Shown: positions 57,095 through 64,000 of the stretch, in pieces
How positions within the stretch are numbered: the first letter of the stretch is position 1
Layout of the letters: every line of letters begins with the position of its first letter
Assembly (NCBI RefSeq): GCF_039503195.1
Contig: NZ_JBCJKP010000001.1
Location: forward strand, 248,001-312,000
Source of the DNA: Streptomyces mirabilis
Lineage (GTDB): Bacteria > Actinomycetota > Actinomycetes > Streptomycetales > Streptomycetaceae
DNA length: 64,000 bases
Reading direction: 5' to 3'
Position numbers and translations under genes: made by a program
The notes under the pieces: generated by a model
The model's database searches: none
What the model was told of the DNA's origin: nothing
Seen by the model: only the letters and a program-made list of their open reading frames with translations

Positions 57095-58507
57095 GTGTGA
57101 TGCGCCGGAAATCGCAGGCTTAAGTCTGTAGCCTGTTTTCACGTCTCGGGGTCCTCGTGCCGTCGAAGTTGTGCTGTCTGATGAGGAGCGCGCCGAGTTG
57201 CTGGGCTGGGCGGGCGGGGCGGTGGCGCCCCGCCTCGTCGAGCGGGCACGCATCGTCTTGGCGTGCGCGGACGGAAAACCGAATACGTGTGTGGCGGCGG
57301 AGTTCGAGGTAACAGCGGACACGGTGAGGAAGTGGCGCTCGCGGTTTGCTGACCGGCGGATGGCAGGGCTCGTGGATGAGCCGCGGCCGGGCCGGCGCAA
57401 GTCGGAGCTGGTGCTCAGAGATGACGAACGGGCTCAGCTGATGCGCTGGGCGAGGCGGGCGAAGACCGCGCAGTTCCTGGCGCTGCGCGCGAGGATCGTG
57501 TTGCGGTGCGCAGAGGGTGGGACGAATAAGCAGGTGGCGGCGGAACTCGGGGTGCGCGAGCAGTCGGTGAGCCGCTGGCGGTCCCGGTTCGTCAAGCGGC
57601 GGCTGGACGGGCTGGTCGACGAACCGCGGCCGGGGCGGCCGCCGTCCATCCTGCTCGACCAGGTCGAAGACGTCATCGTCGCGACGCTGGAATCCACTCC
57701 GGGCCAGGACACCCACTGGTCGCGGTCTTCCATGGCGGCCAGGACCGGGCTGTCGAAGTCCACCATGGGCCGGATCTGGAAACGGTTCGACCTCAAGCCG
57801 CACCTGCAGGATGCCTTCAAGTTGTCCATCGACCCGCAGTTCGTCGCGAAGGTCGTCGACGTCGTCGGCCTGTACCACGACCCGCCCGAGAAGGCCGTGG
57901 TGTTGTGCGTGGACGAGAAGGCCCAGCTCCAGGCGCTGGACCGCTCGCAGCCGGTGCTGCCGATGATGCCCGGCATGCCCGAACCACCCACGACTAGCTC
58001 CGGCACGGCGTCACCAGCCTGTTCACCGCCTTCAACATCGCCGACGGCACTGTCATCGGTGAACTGCATCGCCGCCACCGGGCCATCGAGTTCAAGAAGT
58101 TCCTGGTCACGATAGACAAGGCGGTCCCCGCCGGACTCGACGTGCACCTGGTGTGTGACACCTACGCCACCCACAACACCCCCGAGATCAAGACATGGCT
58201 GGGCAAACACCCCCGTTTCCACGTGCACTTCACCCCGACCGGCTCCTCCTGGATCAACCAGGTCGAGCGGTGGTTCGGTCTGCTGACCGACAAACTCATC
58301 CGCCGCGGTGTCCACACCTCGTGAAGGCGCTGGAGGACGACATCAGGGCCTGGATCGACTCGTGGAACGAGAGCCCCAGGCCCTTCACCTGGACCAAGAC
58401 CGCCGACGAGATCCTTAAATCCCTCGCCGACTACCTCACCAAGGTCACTCCGCCAGCCACCGAAAACCAGCAAGAGACTTAAGCCCGCGATTTCCGGCGC
58501 ATCACAC
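57095..58507 (+). mobile_element. Second IS630-type element (IS630b)
   Basis: A 1413-bp element whose ends GTGTGATGCGCCGGAAATCGC are inverted over 33 bp with one mismatch. TA lies at 57093-57094 (shared with IS630a copy 3) and 58508-58509. Confidence 0.88.
57171..58482 (+). pseudogene. IS630b transposase, two frameshifts
   Basis: The N-terminal half holds two tandem helix-turn-helix-like blocks ([20 protein letters not shown] and [20 protein letters not shown]), then [19 protein letters not shown] with the first Asp. Near 57990 the frame shifts; the continuation reads [39 protein letters not shown] (second Asp) and SSWINQVERWFGLLTDK (Glu). A second shift near 58318 leads to ALEDDIRAWIDSWNESPRPF and the stop at 58482. 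The catalytic residues survive, but the reading frame does not, unless the assembly is wrong. Confidence 0.8.
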
Positions 58508-58509
58508 TA

Positions 58510-58840
58510 GCTCAGCGGGAACCTTCGGCCGGTTGCCGGACACGTATAGAGCATGGAACTGAACGATGCTGGTCCCGCCGTGCCGGTCGGAGGGATATCT
58601 GACCGAGAGCTGCGGGCGAGGGCCGTCGACGGCGACCGGGAGGCAGCCGTACGTGGGGAATCCCGAGGCCGCCAGCGGGGACCCCGGATCCAAGGCGAGG
58701 ACGCCATACCGCCGTACCGCGGCCTGGCACGCTTCGAACCCGCTGACGCCGCGAAGCTCGGACTGCCGGCTGCGGACCGCAGCCGACAGCAACTCGGCCG
58801 CGACCCACAGGCCCTGAGCGCATTCGACTGTGGGATACAA
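58510..58840 (-). pseudogene. Unrecognised gene truncated by IS630b insertion
   Basis: The minus-strand frame has strong third-position G/C bias and reads FEACQAAVRRYGVLALDPGS, GCLPVAVDGPRPQLSVRYPS and TSIVQFHALYVSGNRPKVPA. Its stop codon lies in the IS630b inverted end, so the original 3' part was displaced. No family is recognised and the start (TTG near 58840) is uncertain. If the IS chain is removed with one CTAG, the frame continues into 48970-48893 for about 25 residues and stops. Confidence 0.5.
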
Positions 58841-59120
58841 GTGATCTTGCTCGCCCCGTACTCCGCCGTTTGGCAGCCGCTCACCACCGGCAGCCTGCGA
58901 CAGCGTGCTCGCCCTGCTCTTCGGTCGTAACCAGCTTCGGCGTCCTTCGGCCCGAGGCGCTGCTCGTGAGTTCGCAGGGGATGTGTACCAGGGTTGTCAG
59001 GACGCGCAAGGCCGCTAGCGGTGGCGCGTTCGTTGCCGGGACGCGCAGTCGGGCGATGAGTCGGGCGCGGAGCAAAGACGAGGGCCGGTCGGGATGCTGA
59101 TGTCGTGCTGCTTCAGGCCG

Positions 59121-59651
59121 TCAGCTGGCCCGGGGCGGCACCGGCTCGCTGTTCCTCTCCGTTTCGATGACGTGGACGCACCGGTCGAGGGCGGCGGCCA
59201 TGTAGCGGCGCCAGAGCGGGGCGAAGGGGCCGGCGAGGATCCAGCGTCGGCCGGGCAGCGGCTTGAACTCGTAGGTCCAGCGGATGAGTGCGCCGTCGCC
59301 GTCGGGGTTGACGTTGAACTCGCCCCGAACTCCGGCCGCGAGGCGGGAGAGGATGTTGGTGAAGTTGGTCAGCTGGTAGGCGAAGCTGGATCCGGGCGTG
59401 TATTCGGTGAGTTCTTCGTCGGCCTGGGAGCCGTCGTCGAACTGCGGGTTCCTTCGGGGGCCCGCGTGGTCCCAGGCCTCGGTCTGGTTCTTCACACCAC
59501 TGATCCCGGGAAACGGGAAGACCGGGCGGAAGACGGCGGGAAGGTCGATGGGGGTCAGGATGCGGAAGGCATCCTGGGGTGCCCTGAGGGTTCGCTGCTG
59601 GACGGTGATGGTGACGGTCTTGTCGTCGGGCCTGATGAGGAAAGTGGTCAT
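59121..59651 (-). CDS. SRPBCC-family protein
   Basis: A 176-residue START/SRPBCC-like protein: the beta-strand opening TVTITVQQRTLRAPQDAFRI and the end IRWTYEFKPLPGRRWILAGP with LWRRYMAAALDRCVHVIE form the typical fold with a C-terminal helix. The cavity binds small hydrophobic ligands; the role here is unknown. Its ATG lies a few bases after the old yellow enzyme stop, so they form one transcript. It is the last gene of the run. Confidence 0.82.
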   Translation of the reverse strand: MTTFLIRPDDKTVTITVQQRTLRAPQDAFRILTPIDLPAVFRPVFPFPGISGVKNQTEAWDHAGPRRNPQFDDGSQADEELTEYTPGSSFAYQLTNFTNILSRLAAGVRGEFNVNPDGDGALIRWTYEFKPLPGRRWILAGPFAPLWRRYMAAALDRCVHVIETERNSEPVPPRAS

Positions 59652-59654
59652 GGT

Positions 59655-60722
59655 TCAGCTCGTAGCGGTGGTGGTGAGGGCCGGGTAGTCGGTGTAGCCG
59701 CGGTGGTCGCCGCCGTAGAAGGTGGCCGGGTCGGGCTCGTTGAGGGGCGCTCCCGTGCGGATGCGGTGGGGCAGGTCGGGGTTGGCCAGTGCTGTGGCGC
59801 CGACCGTGACGACGTCGGCCAGACCGGAGTCGAGATCGGCGAAGCGAGTGTCGAGCGGGGTGCCGGCGCGGTTGACGATCAGTGCGGTGGACCACTGCTG
59901 GCGCATCCGCTGGAGGAGTTCTTCGTCAGGCCCTTGGATGACGTGCAGGTAGGCGAGGCCGAGCGGGTCGACGGTGCCGAGCAGTGCCGGGTAGACGTCG
60001 TGGGTGTCGTGCTCGGTGATGTCGTTGTAGGGGTTGCCGGGGGAGATACGCAGGCCGGTCCGGTCGGCGCCGATCTCGGAGGCGACCGCAGATGTCACCT
60101 CGGCGGTGAAGCGGATGCGGTTGGTGACGGAGCCGCCGTACTGATCGGTGCGGTTGTTGGCATTGGCAGAGAGGAACTGGTGGAGGAGGTAGCCGTTGGC
60201 GCCGTGGATCTCGACGCCGTCGAACCCGGCGGCGACGGCCGCCGCCGCCGCGTAGCGGAACTCGTCGACGACACCGGTGATCTCGTCGGCAGTGAGGGCC
60301 CGCGGGACGGGCATCTCCTGGGGGCCGCCGGTGGTGAACATGACGCCCTTGGGCTGTATGGCCGAAGGGGCGACGGGCGTGCGCTGGTGCGGAGTGTTGT
60401 CCGGGTGGGAGATACGGCCGGTGTGCATGAGCTGGACCACGATGCGGCCGCCCTCGGCGTGCACGGCGTCTGTGACCTTGCGCCAGCCAGCGATGTGGGC
60501 GTCGGTGTAGATGCCCGGGGTCAGCAGGTAGCCCTGGCCGTCGGCGGAGGGCTGGGTGCCTTCGGTGATGATCAGGGCCATCGAGGCGCGCTGCCGGTAG
60601 TACTCGACGTTGAGCGCGCTGGGTGCGCCGTCCGTCAGGGAGCGGTCGCGGGTCATGGGTGCCATGGCCAGCCGGTGCGGCAGTTCCATGGCCCCGACGG
60701 TGAAGGGGGTCCAAAGAGTCAC
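59655..60722 (-). CDS. Old yellow enzyme-type alkene reductase
   Basis: A 355-residue FMN-dependent OYE (xenobiotic reductase A/OPR-like). Family marks: LPHRLAMAPMTRDRSLTDGA at the FMN site, FDGVEIHGANGYLLHQFL (active-site His and Asn region: HGANGYL), QYGGSVTNRIRF and LIVNRAGT. OYEs reduce activated C=C bonds with NADPH. The GTG at 60722 opens the family-like start VTLWTPFTVGAMELPHRL. The next gene, SRPBCC, follows immediately; the esterase gene precedes it by 47 bp. All catalytic residues appear intact. Confidence 0.93.
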   Translation of the reverse strand: MTLWTPFTVGAMELPHRLAMAPMTRDRSLTDGAPSALNVEYYRQRASMALIITEGTQPSADGQGYLLTPGIYTDAHIAGWRKVTDAVHAEGGRIVVQLMHTGRISHPDNTPHQRTPVAPSAIQPKGVMFTTGGPQEMPVPRALTADEITGVVDEFRYAAAAAVAAGFDGVEIHGANGYLLHQFLSANANNRTDQYGGSVTNRIRFTAEVTSAVASEIGADRTGLRISPGNPYNDITEHDTHDVYPALLGTVDPLGLAYLHVIQGPDEELLQRMRQQWSTALIVNRAGTPLDTRFADLDSGLADVVTVGATALANPDLPHRIRTGAPLNEPDPATFYGGDHRGYTDYPALTTTATS

Positions 60723-60769
60723 GGAATATCGCTTTCTGCTGTTCAGAGCTGTCAGATGAGCGGTAAAGG

Positions 60770-61720
60770 TCAGAGGGAGCTGAGGACGCGGACGCGGTCG
60801 GCGGTGGCGCGGCGAGCGACGTCGGTGGTGAAGGCGATGGAGTCGAATTCGTGCGGGACGCCGGGGTGCAGGTGGAACTCCACAGGGACGCCTGCCCGGC
60901 TGAGCTTGGTCGCGTAGGCGAGGTCCTCGTCGCGGAAGGCATCGAGCTGGCCGACCTCGATGTAGGCCGGGGGCAGCCCTGTCGCGTCCTCGAGCCGGGC
61001 GGGAGCCGCTGTGGCGGGCACGTCCGGCCTGCCCGCCGCGTCGCCGAGCAGCGCCGCCCACGCGGTGCGGCTGTCGTCGTAGGACCACAGCAGGTACGGC
61101 TCGATGTGCGGGTCGGGCGTGGTAGTGCGGTCGTCGAGCATCGGCATGAGCAGGATCTGCCGGGCGATTGCCGGACCGCCGCGCTCCCGGGTGAGGATCG
61201 ACAAAGCCGCGGCCAGTCCGCCCCCGGCACTGTCGCCCATCACTGCGATCCGGCCCCGGTCGACGCCCAGTTCGCCGGCGTGTTCGTGCAGCCAGCGCAG
61301 GGCGGCGTAGGCGTCCTCGACCGGCGTCGGGAACGGATGCTCGGGGGCCCGGCGGTATTCGACCGACAGCATCGGCACCCCGCTGGCGGAGACGTAGCGC
61401 GAGACCGGTCCGTCGAACAGGTCGATGTGGCCGAAGATGTAGCCGCCGCCATGGAAGAACAGCACCGCCGACCCCGCTGCGGCGCCGGTCTTGGCGTACC
61501 AGCGCATGGTGATCTGTGTGCCGTCGTCGGCGGTTGCGTGGTGCTCGGCGGTCGTGACGTCGGTCGGGATCGGCTGGGCCGCCGAGGCGGCACCGATAAT
61601 CGGCTCCCACATGGCGCGGCGTGCGGGCACGTCGCCTACCTCCGGGGGTGTGGCGTGCGCCATGGCCTCGGCCATGGGGGCGAAAACCTGGGCGAACTCG
61701 GGGTCGAAACCGAGTGACAT
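60770..61720 (-). CDS. HSL-family (hormone-sensitive lipase-type) esterase
   Basis: A 316-residue alpha/beta hydrolase of the HSL group. The oxyanion-hole motif is FFHGGGYIFGH, the nucleophile elbow is VMGDSAGGGLAA (GDSAG), the acid is in VGQLDAFRDEDLAY and the His is in HPGVPHEFDS. Members hydrolyse short acyl esters. The ATG at 61720 starts a family-like N-terminus with FDPEFAQVFAPMAEAMA. It lies between an oxidoreductase gene and the old yellow enzyme gene, all on the same strand, so they may process one substrate. Confidence 0.93.
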   Translation of the reverse strand: MSLGFDPEFAQVFAPMAEAMAHATPPEVGDVPARRAMWEPIIGAASAAQPIPTDVTTAEHHATADDGTQITMRWYAKTGAAAGSAVLFFHGGGYIFGHIDLFDGPVSRYVSASGVPMLSVEYRRAPEHPFPTPVEDAYAALRWLHEHAGELGVDRGRIAVMGDSAGGGLAAALSILTRERGGPAIARQILLMPMLDDRTTTPDPHIEPYLLWSYDDSRTAWAALLGDAAGRPDVPATAAPARLEDATGLPPAYIEVGQLDAFRDEDLAYATKLSRAGVPVEFHLHPGVPHEFDSIAFTTDVARRATADRVRVLSSL

Positions 61721-61919
61721 GGCTGTCCTATCTTTTTGGCGCGTGGGTCTGAGCTGGTGTGAGGCGTACGAGCGGTGGAGCTCCAGGCCAAGATTCGGCT
61801 GTGACCGGCATGAATTTGCTGGGGCTGCGCTCTGCCAGGTCCGGCAGAGCGCAGCTCCCCGCGATGGCTCGACCGCTTGTAGGGAGACGCGATGCGATCG
61901 CCGTGCCGGAGAAGGTCGC

Positions 61920-62861
61920 CTAGGTGAGAGAGGCGGCGGTGGGAAGGACGAGGACCTTGCCGGAGAGCGCGCCTTCTGCGGCCTCCGCGTGCAGCGCCGG
62001 CAGCTCGGCCAGCGGCACCCGTCGAGCGATGTCGACGTGCAGCGCTCCGGAGTCGACCAGCGTCACCAGCCTCGCCAGCTGCGCGGCGTCGCTGTTGACG
62101 AAGAGGTTGACGCCGCGCACGCCGCGTTCCTCGTCGGAAGGCGCGGGCATCCACACCGTCGTGTTCACCACGATGCCGCCGTCGCGGACCACGGAGGTCA
62201 GCGCGGCCAATTGCATCGGATCGACCGGCGCGAGGTTGAGCACGACGTCGACCAGCGCGGACAGTTCGGGGACCCCGTGGCCGAACACCTCATCGGCACC
62301 CGCCGTCCTGACGCGTTCGCTGCTGCGCGGCCCGGCCGTGGCGATCACGTGTGCGCCGGCGTGCTTGGCCAGCTGGACGGCGTAGCCGCCGACCGCGCCG
62401 CCCGCACCGTTGATCAGGACCCGCTGGCCGGCAGTGAGCTTGGCGTGGCCGAAGAGGGCCTGCCAGGCGGTGAGCCCGACCAGCGGCAGCCCGCCCGCAT
62501 CGGCCAGCGGGAGGCTCGCGGGCGCCGCCGTCAGCAGGCCGGCCGGTGCGAGTACGTACTCCGCCGCCGCGCCGGCGCCGGTCATCGGCAGGAAGCCGAC
62601 GACCTGGTCACCCGCCCGGACCCTGTCCGCGCCCTCGCCCAGCACGTCGACCGTGCCCGCGACGTCGATGCCGGGGGTGTGCGGCAGGGTCACCGGGATG
62701 GGGCCCTGCATGAAGCCCGCGCGGATGTTGCCGTCGACCGGGTTGAACGACGTCGCGGCCACCCGGATCCGGACCTCCCCGGCCGCGGGGACCGGCTGTT
62801 CCACGTCCTCGTAACGCAAGACGTCCGGAGTGCCGTACTCATGGAAACGCACTGCTTTCAT
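61920..62861 (-). CDS. Zinc-free quinone-oxidoreductase-type NADPH dehydrogenase
   Basis: A 313-residue member of the MDR superfamily (quinone oxidoreductase/zeta-crystallin type). The catalytic domain has PGIDVAGTVDVLGEGADRVR, and the Rossmann domain has VLINGAGGAVGGYAVQLAKH. Zinc-binding Cys residues are absent, as in quinone reductases. The ATG at 62861 is chosen with AAGGTGG about 8 nt upstream; a GTG four codons earlier is an alternative. It is second in the run after the XRE gene, which probably regulates it. Confidence 0.93.
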   Translation of the reverse strand: MKAVRFHEYGTPDVLRYEDVEQPVPAAGEVRIRVAATSFNPVDGNIRAGFMQGPIPVTLPHTPGIDVAGTVDVLGEGADRVRAGDQVVGFLPMTGAGAAAEYVLAPAGLLTAAPASLPLADAGGLPLVGLTAWQALFGHAKLTAGQRVLINGAGGAVGGYAVQLAKHAGAHVIATAGPRSSERVRTAGADEVFGHGVPELSALVDVVLNLAPVDPMQLAALTSVVRDGGIVVNTTVWMPAPSDEERGVRGVNLFVNSDAAQLARLVTLVDSGALHVDIARRVPLAELPALHAEAAEGALSGKVLVLPTAASLT

Positions 62862-62973
62862 GACAAATGCCACCTTTCAGGCATAGGGGATGCTTCGAAT
62901 TCGAATCATCGTGAGACCCGGGCACACCTCGGCTTCGAGGCAGTGCCTTCAGGTGTGTGAGGGACGACAGCCG

Positions 62974-63795
62974 CTAGACGGCGGTCAGGAGCTGAAGCTT
63001 GCCGTGGCTCGGGGAACCGGGCACGGCGGTGAACACCAGCAGCGTCTGACACTGCTCCGGATCCAACAGCATCTCGGCGTACAGCTCCAGTTCCCCCAAC
63101 TCGGGGTGCAGGTAGCGCTTGAGGTCGTGATGATGGGTCACGCCCACCTCGTGCAACCGCCAGATGTTCGCGAACTCGGAACTCGCCTCCAGCAGCGCCG
63201 CGACGATCTCGCCGGCTCTCCCTGTGGGATCCGCCGTGTACGCGTCCCGGATCTCCGCGGCAAAGACCCTGCCCCGTATCGGATGGTCCTCGACGGGGTA
63301 CAGGCCTCGGACCCGCGGATCACCGGTGAACCAACGGTAGACCAGGTAACGCGACATACCCGAGTACTGGGTGTAGTCACCGAGCAGGGCGACCGCCGGG
63401 GGCGTCTGCAGCAACGCCTCGCCGAGCCGTGACAGCACGATGGCGGGCACGTCCGAGAGGCCGGCGACGATCCGCGTCATCGTGGGACCGATGTAATCGT
63501 CCCGCGGGATCCGCCGCGGCGCCGGGTTCCCGCCCAGGATGAAGAGGTGGTCTTGCTCGCTCTGGTTGAGGCGCAGCGCCCGGGCAAGGGCGACGAGCAT
63601 CCGCTCCGACGGCGCCGGACCCCGCTGCTGCTCGATTCGGCTGTAGTAGTCGGCCGACATCCCGGCCAGCACCGCCACCTCCTCGCGCCGCAGCCCGCCG
63701 GTGCGGCGCCGCTGCCCGCGGGGAAGCCCGACATCCTCCGGCTGCAACGCCTCACGACGCGCACGGAGAAAATCCGCCAGCAACGCCCGGTCCAT
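62974..63795 (-). CDS. XRE-family regulator with MmyB-like ligand domain
   Basis: A 273-residue regulator. The N-terminal helix-turn-helix is RREEVAVLAGMSADYYSRIE, preceded by GQRRRTGGL, the mark of this actinomycete subgroup. The C-terminal MmyB-like domain includes LGDYTQYSGMSRYLVYRWFT and WRLHEVGVTHHHDLKRYLH and is thought to bind fatty-acid-like or small hydrophobic ligands. Such regulators usually sit beside an oxidoreductase gene they control; here the quinone oxidoreductase follows 112 bp downstream on the same strand. ATG at 63795. A dyad lies just upstream at 63869. Confidence 0.93.
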   Translation of the reverse strand: MDRALLADFLRARREALQPEDVGLPRGQRRRTGGLRREEVAVLAGMSADYYSRIEQQRGPAPSERMLVALARALRLNQSEQDHLFILGGNPAPRRIPRDDYIGPTMTRIVAGLSDVPAIVLSRLGEALLQTPPAVALLGDYTQYSGMSRYLVYRWFTGDPRVRGLYPVEDHPIRGRVFAAEIRDAYTADPTGRAGEIVAALLEASSEFANIWRLHEVGVTHHHDLKRYLHPELGELELYAEMLLDPEQCQTLLVFTAVPGSPSHGKLQLLTAV

Positions 63796-63860
63796 CGTCC
63801 GACCTCCTCTGTTCGACAGGACAATCTTGACGCGAACCGGAGACCGGATGAAGGGCAGTT

Positions 63861-64000
63861 CTAACCCCGGACAAGTTGTCCCTGGCTAGCGAGCTGAGTC
63901 GAAAAACACCCACTCAGCAGGTGGCACTCGGCGACGTCGGCGACGTCCACCGCTCCGCTGTCGGTGATCAGGCGCAGGTCGGCGGGACGCGTCAGGCTTT
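63861..64000 (-). CDS. Possible end of a gene running off the window
   Basis: The minus-strand frame from the window edge reads RPADLRLITDSGAVDVADVA and ECHLLSGCFSTQLASQGQLV before a TAG at 63861. Third positions are nearly all G/C, so it may be the end of a real gene. About 45 residues are not enough to name a family. If real, its end overlaps the GGACAAGTTGTCC dyad. Confidence 0.35.
   Translation of the reverse strand, partial: SLTRPADLRLITDSGAVDVADVAECHLLSGCFSTQLASQGQLVRG
63869..63881. promoter_or_regulatory. Dyad upstream of the XRE regulator
   Basis: GGACAA-G-TTGTCC is a perfect 6-bp dyad 73 bp before the XRE start. A related half-site GGACAATCTTG lies nearer to the gene, at about 63819. 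It is a candidate operator for the regulator. Confidence 0.35.

Overview
The window is high-GC actinomycete DNA, most likely Streptomyces or a close relative. The support is strong G/C bias at third codon positions, a SsgA-like sporulation protein, a DUF2637 (SpdB-type) membrane protein, an SNF2 helicase/SWIM protein pair, several small secreted proteins and actinomycete-type insertion sequences. The density of IS elements, remnants and frameshifted genes suggests a chromosome arm, genomic island or linear plasmid. That placement is an inference: no telomere, origin or tRNA was seen.

Layout. 0-3.9 kb: end of a HAD hydrolase, then an IS5-like element with about 95-bp inverted ends split by a complete group II intron. 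4-7.65 kb: a LysR regulator divergent from three NAD(P)-binding oxidoreductase genes ending at a terminator. 7.7-10.3 kb: a coiled-coil gene interrupted by an IS256-family element that carries a histidinol-phosphatase-like passenger gene and is flanked by an 8-bp duplication. 10.6-12.5 kb: two copies of an integrase-tail/SUKH module. 12.8-14.9 kb: an IS605-type TnpB next to a broken BTAD regulator. 15.1-19.8 kb: SNF2 helicase, SWIM protein and a helicase-associated-domain remnant. 20.3-28.4 kb: scrambled IS3, MFS exporter with its TetR regulator, cytochrome P450, small membrane protein, pentapeptide-repeat protein and an IS21-like end. 28.5-39.4 kb: mixed cargo with many single-base frameshifts (DNA ligase, LppY/LpqO-family protein, XRE-TPR regulator, GNAT), the DUF2637 protein and two secreted or membrane proteins. 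39.9-48.9 kb: secreted multi-domain protein, cold-shock protein, winged-helix protein, CPA1 Na+/H+ antiporter, secreted protein, SsgA-like protein and a TetR repressor whose palindrome recurs upstream. 49-58.5 kb: a chain of insertion sequences (three identical IS630 copies, two full-length IS701-type elements, a second IS630 and remnants) joined through CTAG/TA targets, with a ricin-B-like secreted protein inside. 59.1-64 kb: a same-strand run of XRE regulator, quinone-oxidoreductase-like enzyme, HSL-family esterase, old yellow enzyme and SRPBCC protein.

How the genes work together. The clearest functional units are the LysR-linked redox genes, the TetR-MFS exporter pair, the helicase-SWIM pair and the terminal oxidoreductase cluster. 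Everything else is dominated by mobile DNA. No single unmistakable new defence or biosynthetic system is visible. The most unusual structures are the CTAG-linked IS chain, the IS256 element with an enzyme passenger, and an operator-like palindrome shared by a TetR gene and the region upstream of a secreted-protein gene. At least ten otherwise well-preserved genes carry single-base frameshifts, some at homopolymers, so assembly error must be excluded before calling them dead.
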